From an uncultured Parabacteroides sp. (GTDB lineage: Bacteria; Bacteroidota; Bacteroidia; Bacteroidales; Tannerellaceae): 64,000 nt of DNA. The notes under the pieces were generated by a model. It ran no database searches. It was given only the letters and a program-made list of their open reading frames with translations, and was not told the origin of the DNA. Position numbers and translations under genes: made by a program. Numbering within the stretch: position 1 is the stretch's first letter; the number at the start of each line of letters is the position of its first letter. The stretch is from NCBI GenBank assembly GCA_900552465.1, contig URZO01000013.1:1-64000 (forward strand). Direction: 5' to 3'. Shown in pieces: positions 8,481 through 16,668 of the stretch.

Positions 8481-8692
8481 GTTTGCTACCGAGACAAAAT
8501 TAGATATATAAAACCACCTATTGCTTTCAAAAATGATATTAAAATTAACCAAACTGATATTTTATAAAAAAATATAGTTCTTCCATACTCATCCTAAAAA
8601 CAACAATTAAGTCTATTAAATGATGAAATCAGTAATCAAATCTCTTCACAAAACTTATTTACACCTTTAATAGTCATAGTCCTACCAGAACT
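8448..8692. promoter_or_regulatory. Candidate invertible segment upstream of susC
   Basis: AGTTCTGGTAGGACT (8448-8462) and its exact reverse complement (8678-8692) flank 215 bp. Inside, TAATTTTG on the minus strand (8495-8502) matches the Bacteroidetes -7 box but points away from susC; a TTTG lies 25 bp upstream of it, longer than the usual 19-21. No matching box faces susC in the present orientation. Inversion would turn the promoter toward susC and would separate the two arms of the sigma-operon terminator. No recombinase gene is in the window. The 8409-8806 gap holds no gene. Confidence 0.45.
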
Positions 8693-8806
8693 AATTCAGT
8701 TTTCATTTTAAATCATTTGCCTATGAAGATATGTAAAAGAACATGCTTACAAAGTTTTAGTAAAGAGAGTTAGAATATTTATATTGTTAAATTAAATTTT
8801 AATATT

Positions 8807-11800
8807 ATGATCAAATCGATATGTAGCAGCCTAATACCTAAAGCTGTGTTATTATCAGTTTTTTTAAGTCCCGGATATGTCATTTCAAAAACACATGCTG
8901 AGACATATCCTATCAACGGTATAGAACAGACAACCGGTAAAATAAGCGGCCGGGTAGTCGATGCAAAAGGAGAACCTATACCTGGCGCAAACATTGCTGT
9001 AAAGGGTACCACAATCGGTACTATTACAGATATGGATGGTAATTTTTCCATAGATGTTAATCCGAATCAAATACTTACAATCAGTTTTATCGGATACGAA
9101 ACAAAAACTGTAACCGTCACCAATCAGAAAACATTAAATGTCGTTCTGAAAGAAAACGTAAACGAACTGGATGAGCTCGTTGTAGTCAGTTATGGTACCC
9201 AGAAAAAGAGAGACTTGACAGGATCTGTATCCAAGATCGATGCAGATGAATTGGAGAATCTTCCGGTAGGACAGTTTGCTCAAAAACTGCAAGGTCAGAT
9301 AGCAGGTGTACAAATCAACCAATCAACCGGACAGCCAGGTAAAGGTATGGGATTCCGTATTCGTGGTGCCGCCTCCATAAACGGCGGAAGTTCGCCTTTA
9401 TTTGTTGTGGACGGAATTCCTGTCAACATGGATCTTAGTAGCATTAATCCGGATGAAATCGAAACTTTCTCCATCCTGAAAGACGCCGCCGCAACCTCTT
9501 TGTATGGATCACGTGCAGCCAATGGAGTCGTGCTGATTACAACTAAAAGAGGGAAACAAGGTAAAACGCAGGTAGACGTCAACGCTACATTCGGTATTCA
9601 GACTTTGAAGGGATTAAAAACTCCGGATGTGATGAACGGAGAAGAATTTGCTCAATACAAAAAAGAATATTATGAAGATGCTGCCAGATACGAAGGTTAT
9701 ACCGGTGGCGTTCCCGAGCAATATCAAAATCCGTCACAGTATGGTGCCGGGACTAACTGGTACGACCTATTAACACGTAACGCTGCTACACAAAACTATA
9801 GCGTCAGTGTTACAGCTAATAAAGACAAATTCAATACAGCTATCGTATTGGGTTATTTCCGCCAGGACGGTGTTATGTACAATTCTAATTTCGAACGTTA
9901 TTCCTTGCGTGCTAACAATGATTACCAGGTTAACGACAGACTGAAATTAGGTTTGAACATTGCTCCTACTTTACAGATCAAAAATAATCAGAATACGGAC
10001 GGAGGTTGGCAAATATTAAGTGCGGCATTCCTGGCCGACCCGACCGTTAATCCGTATGATGAAAATGGAGATCCTATCCTTTCTTTAAATTCTCCGGGGA
10101 TGTTTCCTCAGCCGAACTGGGTACGTGTTATACATGAAAAGACCAGTAAAACACAGGATTTAGCTTTGCTTAGCAACGCTTTCGCCGAACTGGATATCTG
10201 GGGCGGAATCAAATATAAATTCCAGGCCGGTTTTGATTTAGGAGCAAAGAATTACAGAGATTTCACTCCTTCAACAGCGGGTGGTGCCATGTTTACTGCT
10301 CCTCCACAGAAGGCAAGCGGACAATATAATACCAATTTCCATTATAGCTGGACAATTGAAAACATGTTGATGTATAACCATAAATTCGGAGATCATAGTA
10401 TTGACGCTTTGTTAGGTTACAGTGCCCAGAAGTATTCAAACGAATACAACCAATTAACAGCAACCGATTTCCCGAGTGATGATATTCCGTGGATGGGAGC
10501 CGGTGCCACCAAAAACGGCGACAACAACATCGAACAATGGTCTTTGGCCTCTGTCATCGCACGTGCAAACTATAGCTTTAAAGATCGCTATTTGCTGCAA
10601 GCCACATTCCGGCGGGATGGTTGTTCCCGTTTCGGAACCGGTAATAAATATGCAAACTTTCCTTCTGTTTCTGCCGGATGGATTGCTTCCGATGAGGCTT
10701 TTATGGAACCGATTACAGATGTAATGAATTATCTGAAAATAAGAGCCAGTTATGGTTTAACCGGTAACTACAATATCGGTAACTACCGGTATATTGCAGG
10801 GGTAAGTACCTATAACTATGTTTTAGGCGGTGCATTAGCTCCAGGAAAAGGATTAGGAAACTTAGGAAACAACGCCCTTACCTGGGAAGAGACAAAACAG
10901 CTGGATTTAGGTGTCGATCTCGGTTTCCTGAACGACCGCATCTACTTAATGTATGACTATTACAAAAAGAATGTGAACGGACTTTTGTATCAGGTAGATA
11001 TCCCAAGAGCTTCCGGCTTCTCCAATATCTATTCCAACATTGGAGATTATAAGGCATGGGGGCATGAAATTACCTTACAATCCCGTAACCTTATCGGTGA
11101 ATTCAAATGGACAACTAATCTGAATATCGCTTTCAATCGCAACGAAATAACCAAAATGGGAACAAACAATACCCCAAAAGGCGGATATTCCAACCAGGAA
11201 GATTTCAACCGTCTGGCTGTAGGTGAACCCATTGGTATATTCATGGGATATATATTCGACGGTGTATACATGACAGAAGAAGAACTTAACAGTCAGCCGA
11301 AACATGCATCTTCCGAAATCGGTACAGTCCGTATGAAGGATGTTAGTGGCCCTAATGGCGTTCCTGACGGTATAATCGATAATAACGACCGTGTAAAAAT
11401 AGGTGATCCGAACCCGGATTTCATTTACGGTATGACAAATGAATTTTCCTGGAAAAACTTCGACCTGAGCATTTTGATCAGTGGACAAGTAGGCGGTGAC
11501 GTTATTAACTCTAACTACGAGCATACCCTGAATATCGACGGATGCTTTAACGTTCTTAAGAAAGTTGCCAACCGCTGGCGTTCACCCGAAAATCCGGGTG
11601 ACGGACTTGTTCCAAGAACAAAAGCCGGCACGACTGAATTGTTCCGTTTCAACAACAGTAGCTGGGTGTACGATGCTTCTTATCTAACGATCAAGAATAT
11701 CACATTAGGATATACAATTCCTATCAAACCGAGCCAGTATCTCTCCAAACTCCGGGTATATGTAACCGCCCAACAATTAGCTACATTCACCAAATATCCT

Positions 11801-11917
11801 GGTATGAACCCGGAAATTGCGATGAATGAAGACATGGGATGGAGCGGACTGGGAGTAGACCGTACAACTTATCCGGTTCCGAGAACATTCAGTATCGGAT
11901 GTAACATCTCATTCTGA
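8807..11917 (+). CDS. SusC/RagA-type TonB-dependent outer membrane transporter
   Basis: A 1036-aa outer-membrane importer for oligosaccharides, energised by TonB. Domains: signal peptide (about 1-31), carboxypeptidase-regulatory-like beta-sandwich (about 44-125, GRVVDAKGEPIPGANI), TonB box region DELVVVSYG, plug (about 137-245), then a 22-strand-type barrel ending in the aromatic C-terminus GCNISF. The plug contains the typical RGAASINGGSSPLFVVDGIP. It is paired with susD 35 bp downstream. The upstream DNA lacks a clear promoter but has the candidate invertible segment. The substrate is probably a rhamnose-containing glycan, inferred from the enzymes downstream. Confidence 0.97.
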   Translation: MIKSICSSLIPKAVLLSVFLSPGYVISKTHAETYPINGIEQTTGKISGRVVDAKGEPIPGANIAVKGTTIGTITDMDGNFSIDVNPNQILTISFIGYETKTVTVTNQKTLNVVLKENVNELDELVVVSYGTQKKRDLTGSVSKIDADELENLPVGQFAQKLQGQIAGVQINQSTGQPGKGMGFRIRGAASINGGSSPLFVVDGIPVNMDLSSINPDEIETFSILKDAAATSLYGSRAANGVVLITTKRGKQGKTQVDVNATFGIQTLKGLKTPDVMNGEEFAQYKKEYYEDAARYEGYTGGVPEQYQNPSQYGAGTNWYDLLTRNAATQNYSVSVTANKDKFNTAIVLGYFRQDGVMYNSNFERYSLRANNDYQVNDRLKLGLNIAPTLQIKNNQNTDGGWQILSAAFLADPTVNPYDENGDPILSLNSPGMFPQPNWVRVIHEKTSKTQDLALLSNAFAELDIWGGIKYKFQAGFDLGAKNYRDFTPSTAGGAMFTAPPQKASGQYNTNFHYSWTIENMLMYNHKFGDHSIDALLGYSAQKYSNEYNQLTATDFPSDDIPWMGAGATKNGDNNIEQWSLASVIARANYSFKDRYLLQATFRRDGCSRFGTGNKYANFPSVSAGWIASDEAFMEPITDVMNYLKIRASYGLTGNYNIGNYRYIAGVSTYNYVLGGALAPGKGLGNLGNNALTWEETKQLDLGVDLGFLNDRIYLMYDYYKKNVNGLLYQVDIPRASGFSNIYSNIGDYKAWGHEITLQSRNLIGEFKWTTNLNIAFNRNEITKMGTNNTPKGGYSNQEDFNRLAVGEPIGIFMGYIFDGVYMTEEELNSQPKHASSEIGTVRMKDVSGPNGVPDGIIDNNDRVKIGDPNPDFIYGMTNEFSWKNFDLSILISGQVGGDVINSNYEHTLNIDGCFNVLKKVANRWRSPENPGDGLVPRTKAGTTELFRFNNSSWVYDASYLTIKNITLGYTIPIKPSQYLSKLRVYVTAQQLATFTKYPGMNPEIAMNEDMGWSGLGVDRTTYPVPRTFSIGCNISF

Positions 11918-11952
11918 CAGGAATATAAATTATAAACTTAAAACGAAAGATC

Positions 11953-13479
11953 ATGAAAAAGATATTTAGTTTAGTCGTTGCATTGTTGACACTGGCCTCT
12001 TGTTCGGATGATTTTCTGAATCTGACTCCCCAATACTATCCAAACGATGCAACTTTCTTCAAGACCCAGGAACAGTTTACCCAGGCAGTAAACGGAGCAT
12101 ATTCCGCTTTGCGAGGAGTTTCTGCAAGACAGGGATATCTTATGGGAGAAATGCGTTCAGATAACACACATTATACCCGTTATAAAGCCGATCGCGGACT
12201 ACATATCCTATATCGCGAAAACATTGCTGATTTTATTGTAGATGATCAGAACCAGTGGACAAATGAAATGTACTATGCATGTTATACAGGCATTTCAAGA
12301 GCTAACACCATTCTGAACCGTATCGAAGGGACGAGTTTCCCCGAAGATTTCAAAAACAAAACAATCGGAGAAGCCAAATTTATCCGTGCATTCATGTATT
12401 TCCAACTGGTACAATGCTACGGAGACGTGCCCTTGCATCTGGAAGAGGTGACAGGCGCCGAGAACGCTTTCCTACCCCGTTCTTCTGTAAGCGACGTATA
12501 TGCCGCAATCATTGACGATGTGAAAGATGCAATAGAAAAACTCCCGGCAGTAAAGTTCCCGCAAAATGGAGCGGCAACCCAGGGAGCAGCCAAAATGCTG
12601 TATGCCTATGTCCTGATGACAAAGCCCGACAGAGACTATGCCACAGCAGAAGCACAGTTAAAAGAGATCATGAACATGGGATATGAATTGCTTCCCGATT
12701 ATGCAGACATATACGATACATCCAAAAAGAACGGAAAAGAATCTATCTTTGAAATTCAATACCAGATGGGCGACCAAGGACAGCAAAGCGACTGGCTGTA
12801 CTATTTCATTCCGAAAACGACCAATGCGGAAATCATTACAGGCGTTCCCGATTGCAGTACGTTGCTGACAGGAGGTTGGAATGTTCCGACACCAGAAATG
12901 ATTGCTTCTTACGAACCTGGTGATCTCCGTGTAGATCCTTCTATTGCCGTAGCCGTCGGCACCCTCGATGCGGCTAATGCATTGGTCGTAGCTGATGTTC
13001 TAAAAATTGGCGATCCGAAAATCAACGATTACCCCGTTTCTTATCCGTTCATTAATAAGTATCGTCACGGACACTCGAAAATAGAGAATACGGACGATAA
13101 CTGGCCGGTTTACCGCTATGCAGACTGCCTTTTACTATTGGCCGAATGTCTGGTAGAACAAGGACGCGCCGGCGATGCAGTTTCCTATGTCAATCAAGTA
13201 CGTACCCGCGCCGGCCTACCGGCAGTTACGACGGTCAATGCTGATGTAGTAGCCAATGAACGCCGCCATGAACTGGCTTTCGAGAACCATCGTTGGTACG
13301 ACTTGTTGAGAACAGGTAAAGCTATCGAAGTGATGACTGCTTACGGGAAATACATTAAAACGATCGATACCGAACTTCCGGATCGCACTTATCAGATAAA
13401 ACCGGAGTATTTGCTTTATCCGATTCCTTACAATGAATTACAATTAAACGATCAGCTTAAGCAAAATCCTGGTTATTAA
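11953..13479 (+). CDS. SusD/RagB-type glycan-binding lipoprotein
   Basis: A 508-aa surface lipoprotein that captures oligosaccharide and closes over the SusC barrel. The signal peptide ends in LTLASC, a lipobox. A SusD-like N-terminal region with TPR helices is followed by the C-terminal RagB/SusD domain, which ends in the typical PIPYNELQLNDQLKQNPGY. It follows susC by 35 bp. A terminator hairpin at 13493-13528 separates it from the glycosidase genes, so pair and enzymes may be expressed at different levels. Confidence 0.96.
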   Translation: MKKIFSLVVALLTLASCSDDFLNLTPQYYPNDATFFKTQEQFTQAVNGAYSALRGVSARQGYLMGEMRSDNTHYTRYKADRGLHILYRENIADFIVDDQNQWTNEMYYACYTGISRANTILNRIEGTSFPEDFKNKTIGEAKFIRAFMYFQLVQCYGDVPLHLEEVTGAENAFLPRSSVSDVYAAIIDDVKDAIEKLPAVKFPQNGAATQGAAKMLYAYVLMTKPDRDYATAEAQLKEIMNMGYELLPDYADIYDTSKKNGKESIFEIQYQMGDQGQQSDWLYYFIPKTTNAEIITGVPDCSTLLTGGWNVPTPEMIASYEPGDLRVDPSIAVAVGTLDAANALVVADVLKIGDPKINDYPVSYPFINKYRHGHSKIENTDDNWPVYRYADCLLLLAECLVEQGRAGDAVSYVNQVRTRAGLPAVTTVNADVVANERRHELAFENHRWYDLLRTGKAIEVMTAYGKYIKTIDTELPDRTYQIKPEYLLYPIPYNELQLNDQLKQNPGY

Positions 13480-13492
13480 TACCCACATTAAC

Positions 13493-13528
13493 AAAAAGAC
13501 CTTTACTTTTGTAGTGAAGGTCTTTTTT
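13493..13528 (+). terminator. Terminator or attenuator after susD
   Basis: AAAAAGACCTT and AAGGTCTTTTT form a stem around a short loop, followed by more T residues. It lies between susD and the first glycosidase gene, 14 bp before that gene's start. It may only partly stop transcription, giving higher susCD than enzyme expression. Confidence 0.75.
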
Positions 13529-13541
13529 TACTATTATCACC

Positions 13542-16500
13542 ATGAATACACAACACATTATCAGAAACTTTATGTTTGCCGTAGCAGGAGGGCTGCTGTC
13601 CCTCGGCGCGACCGGTTGCAGGGACAACAAGGTTGAAACGGCAGACAACTTCGCGACTTTGGAAGCACAGTTCGCCGACCCTTCGTCCGAATACCGTACG
13701 GCTCCCTTTATGGTCTGGAACGGGAAAGTCACGGAAGCCGAGATAGACCGCATGCTGAAAGAATTTAAAGAAGCCGGTTGCGGAGGGGCCTTCATCCATC
13801 CCCGCCCGGGACTGATCACCGAATATATGTCCGACGAATGGTATTCCCTTTTCCGCCATGCCGTAGACAAAGGGAAAGAGATGGGACTGGACATCTGGAT
13901 CTATGACGAAAACTCCTACCCGAGCGGTTTTGCCGGCGGACATGTGCCGGAAGAAATGCCCGAATCATACAACCAGGGACAGGGACTTGTCCTGACGAAA
14001 GCGGACCTGCTGCCCGACAAAACGGACGAGTATTTCATCATCCTGAAAAAAGAAGGGGACAAATGGACCGACATCACGCAGACGTTAGGTACATACAAAA
14101 AAGCAAAAGGAGAGTATTATCTCTACAAAAAGACTTATCTGGGCAAATCGGACTGGTACGGCGGTTACTCCTACGTAGACCTGCTTGTGCCCGGCGTTAC
14201 CGAGAAGTTTATCGATGTCACGATGAAAGGATACGAGAAAACGATCAAAGAGGAATTCGGGAAATCTGTTTTCGGCGTCTTCTCCGATGAGCCTAATATC
14301 AGCAGTCCGGGCGGCCTGCGCTGGACTCCCGACCTGTTCGACGTATTCCAAAAACAATGGGGATACGACCTCCTCCCGCTCCTTCCGCTCCTCAACGAAG
14401 AGACAGGCAACTGGAAACAGGTGCGCCACAACTATATGGAAACGCTGTTGCAGCTATTCGTCGACCGCTGGTCCAAGCCCTGGCACAACTATTGCGAGGC
14501 CAATAACCTGAAATGGACAGGCCATTACTGGGAGCACGGCTGGCCGCAGATGAACGACGGCCCCGACAACATGGCGATGTACGCCTGGCATCAGGTCCCG
14601 GCGATCGACATGCTTTTCAACCAGTTTGACGAAACCAGTCCGCAAGCACAGTTCGGAAATATCCGGGCCGTAAAGGAATTACGCAGTGCCGCCAACCAGA
14701 CGGGACGCTCGCGCACGCTCAGCGAAACCTACGGCGGCGGCGGATGGGACGAAACGTTCAAAGACTTCAAACGGCTGGGCGACTGGGAATATGTATTAGG
14801 CGTAAACTTCATGAACCAGCACCTGGCGCACATGACACTGACGGGAACGCGCAAGTATGACTATCCGCCCGTCTTCACCTATCATTCCCCCTGGTGGTCG
14901 AACTACCGCGAGCTGAACGACTACTACGGGCGCCTCTCGCTGGTCATGAGCAAAGGCATCCAGAAGAACGATATCCTGATACTGGAACCCAACTCGACGC
15001 TGTGGAGCTACTACGCCCATGCCGGAAGTTCTCCGAAACTGATGGAGATAGGAACCGCATTCCAGGCGTTTATAACGACTTTGGAAAAGAATCAGGTGGA
15101 ATATGACCTCGGCTCCGAAAACATCATCAAAGACCAGGGAAAGGTCGAAAACGGCCGTTTCATCGTGGGTAAGGCATCCTATTCGATACTCATCCTGCCA
15201 CCAATGATGGAAACAGTGAACAAACCGACCTTTGACCTCCTTAGCCGGTTCGTCGAACAGGGAGGTAAAATCGTTGCCTTCTCCTCTCCCACCCGGATAG
15301 ACGGAGCGATCGACAACGGACTGCCGGAACTGCTTTCCAAGGCAGCCGTCACCACACTTCCCGGATTGTCCCGGGATGTGATCGGCAAGTATTTCTCTTC
15401 CGATCCGTTCCGGATCAGCTTCAATGGCGGTAACCTGTACCACCAGCGCCGCCTGTTTGCAGACGGGGAATTGCTTTTCCTTGTCAACTCTTCGATGGAC
15501 GAAACTGTCAACGGAATGTTCTCGATACCGGGCAAAGCCGTTCTGGAAATGGATGCCTTAAGCGGTGAAATCTATACATATCCGTCTTCAAAAGAGGGGG
15601 ACAAGCAAAACGTATCCTTTACGATTGAACCGGCGGGAAGCCTTCTGCTCTACTGTCCTTCCAAGCGTGCAGGGAATTATCCGGCACGTCCTCAGAAAGC
15701 AGGAAACAGCCCGCTTACGGCAACCGGCCAGACCGTAGTCAGCTGCCTGAAAGACAATGCGCTGACAATCGACTTCTGCGACGTGACGGTAAAAGGGCAA
15801 ACGCATAAGAAAGTGCACTTCTCGCAGGCCGCCGACATCGCTTTCAAGGCGCATGAGTTTGCGAACGGCAATCCCTGGAACACCTCCGTCCAATACAAAC
15901 GGAATATTCTGGACCGCGACAACTTCAAGGATGGCGGTTTTACGGCTTCCTATCATTTCACGGTAAACGATGCATTCGACTATTCCGGAATGAAGCTCGT
16001 GGCCGAACGTCCCGAACTGTTCACCGTCAAAGTAAACGGCAGCAGCGTCAAAGCCATTCCGGGCGAATGGTGGCTGGACCGTTCCTTCGGTGTCTATCCG
16101 ATCGGCGAGTTAGTGAAGAAAGGCAACAATACGGTCGAACTCAGCATCAGCCCGATGAGCATCTTTGCGGAGATAGAACCTGTCTACATCACCGGAAACT
16201 TCTCGGTAGTACCCGAAAAAGAGGGATGGAGCATCAGTACCCCGCAAACATCTTTCACATTAGGCAGCTGGAAGGAACAGCAACAGCCGTTCTACTCCTG
16301 GGATATGAGCTATAGCAAGAACTATACCGTAAACAACCTCACAGGGCGGTATGCCGTCAAACTGAACAAGTGGAGCGGCACGGTAGCCGAAGTATATGTC
16401 AACGGACAAAAGGCCGGTATCATCGCTTTCGACCCCTGGCAGTTGGATGTTACGCCCTATCTGAAAGAGGGAGACAACAACATCGACGTGCATGTGATCG

Positions 16501-16655
16501 GCAGCCTGAAGAACCTGTTAGGCCCGCATTACAAGAATCCGGCTCCCGGCTTAGCTTCGCCCTGGCACTGGAAAAACGTAAATAAACCGATACCCGGAAA
16601 CGAATATCAGATGATGGACTACGGGTTGAAGGAAGATTTCGAATTAATACATTAA
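13542..16655 (+). CDS. Putative glycoside hydrolase, unassigned family
   Basis: A 1037-aa exported, probably lipid-anchored enzyme (Cys near residue 26 after LSLGATG). The N-terminal half looks like a TIM-barrel hydrolase: PFMVWNGKVTEAEIDRML, GGAFIHPRPG and WIYDENSYPSGFAGG (about residues 55-133), with candidate acidic catalytic residues in VFSDEPN (about 245) and LSETYGGGGW (about 390). The C-terminal part carries a galactose-binding-like jelly roll (AEVYVNGQKAG, DVTPYLKEGDNN). The layout recalls GH106 rhamnosidases and the gene sits next to GH78, but I cannot assign a CAZy family. It is 14 bp from GH78, so co-transcribed. The likely substrate is a rhamnose or related deoxy-sugar linkage. 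Confidence 0.75.
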   Translation: MNTQHIIRNFMFAVAGGLLSLGATGCRDNKVETADNFATLEAQFADPSSEYRTAPFMVWNGKVTEAEIDRMLKEFKEAGCGGAFIHPRPGLITEYMSDEWYSLFRHAVDKGKEMGLDIWIYDENSYPSGFAGGHVPEEMPESYNQGQGLVLTKADLLPDKTDEYFIILKKEGDKWTDITQTLGTYKKAKGEYYLYKKTYLGKSDWYGGYSYVDLLVPGVTEKFIDVTMKGYEKTIKEEFGKSVFGVFSDEPNISSPGGLRWTPDLFDVFQKQWGYDLLPLLPLLNEETGNWKQVRHNYMETLLQLFVDRWSKPWHNYCEANNLKWTGHYWEHGWPQMNDGPDNMAMYAWHQVPAIDMLFNQFDETSPQAQFGNIRAVKELRSAANQTGRSRTLSETYGGGGWDETFKDFKRLGDWEYVLGVNFMNQHLAHMTLTGTRKYDYPPVFTYHSPWWSNYRELNDYYGRLSLVMSKGIQKNDILILEPNSTLWSYYAHAGSSPKLMEIGTAFQAFITTLEKNQVEYDLGSENIIKDQGKVENGRFIVGKASYSILILPPMMETVNKPTFDLLSRFVEQGGKIVAFSSPTRIDGAIDNGLPELLSKAAVTTLPGLSRDVIGKYFSSDPFRISFNGGNLYHQRRLFADGELLFLVNSSMDETVNGMFSIPGKAVLEMDALSGEIYTYPSSKEGDKQNVSFTIEPAGSLLLYCPSKRAGNYPARPQKAGNSPLTATGQTVVSCLKDNALTIDFCDVTVKGQTHKKVHFSQAADIAFKAHEFANGNPWNTSVQYKRNILDRDNFKDGGFTASYHFTVNDAFDYSGMKLVAERPELFTVKVNGSSVKAIPGEWWLDRSFGVYPIGELVKKGNNTVELSISPMSIFAEIEPVYITGNFSVVPEKEGWSISTPQTSFTLGSWKEQQQPFYSWDMSYSKNYTVNNLTGRYAVKLNKWSGTVAEVYVNGQKAGIIAFDPWQLDVTPYLKEGDNNIDVHVIGSLKNLLGPHYKNPAPGLASPWHWKNVNKPIPGNEYQMMDYGLKEDFELIH

Positions 16656-16668
16656 CAAAGTCAGTACC

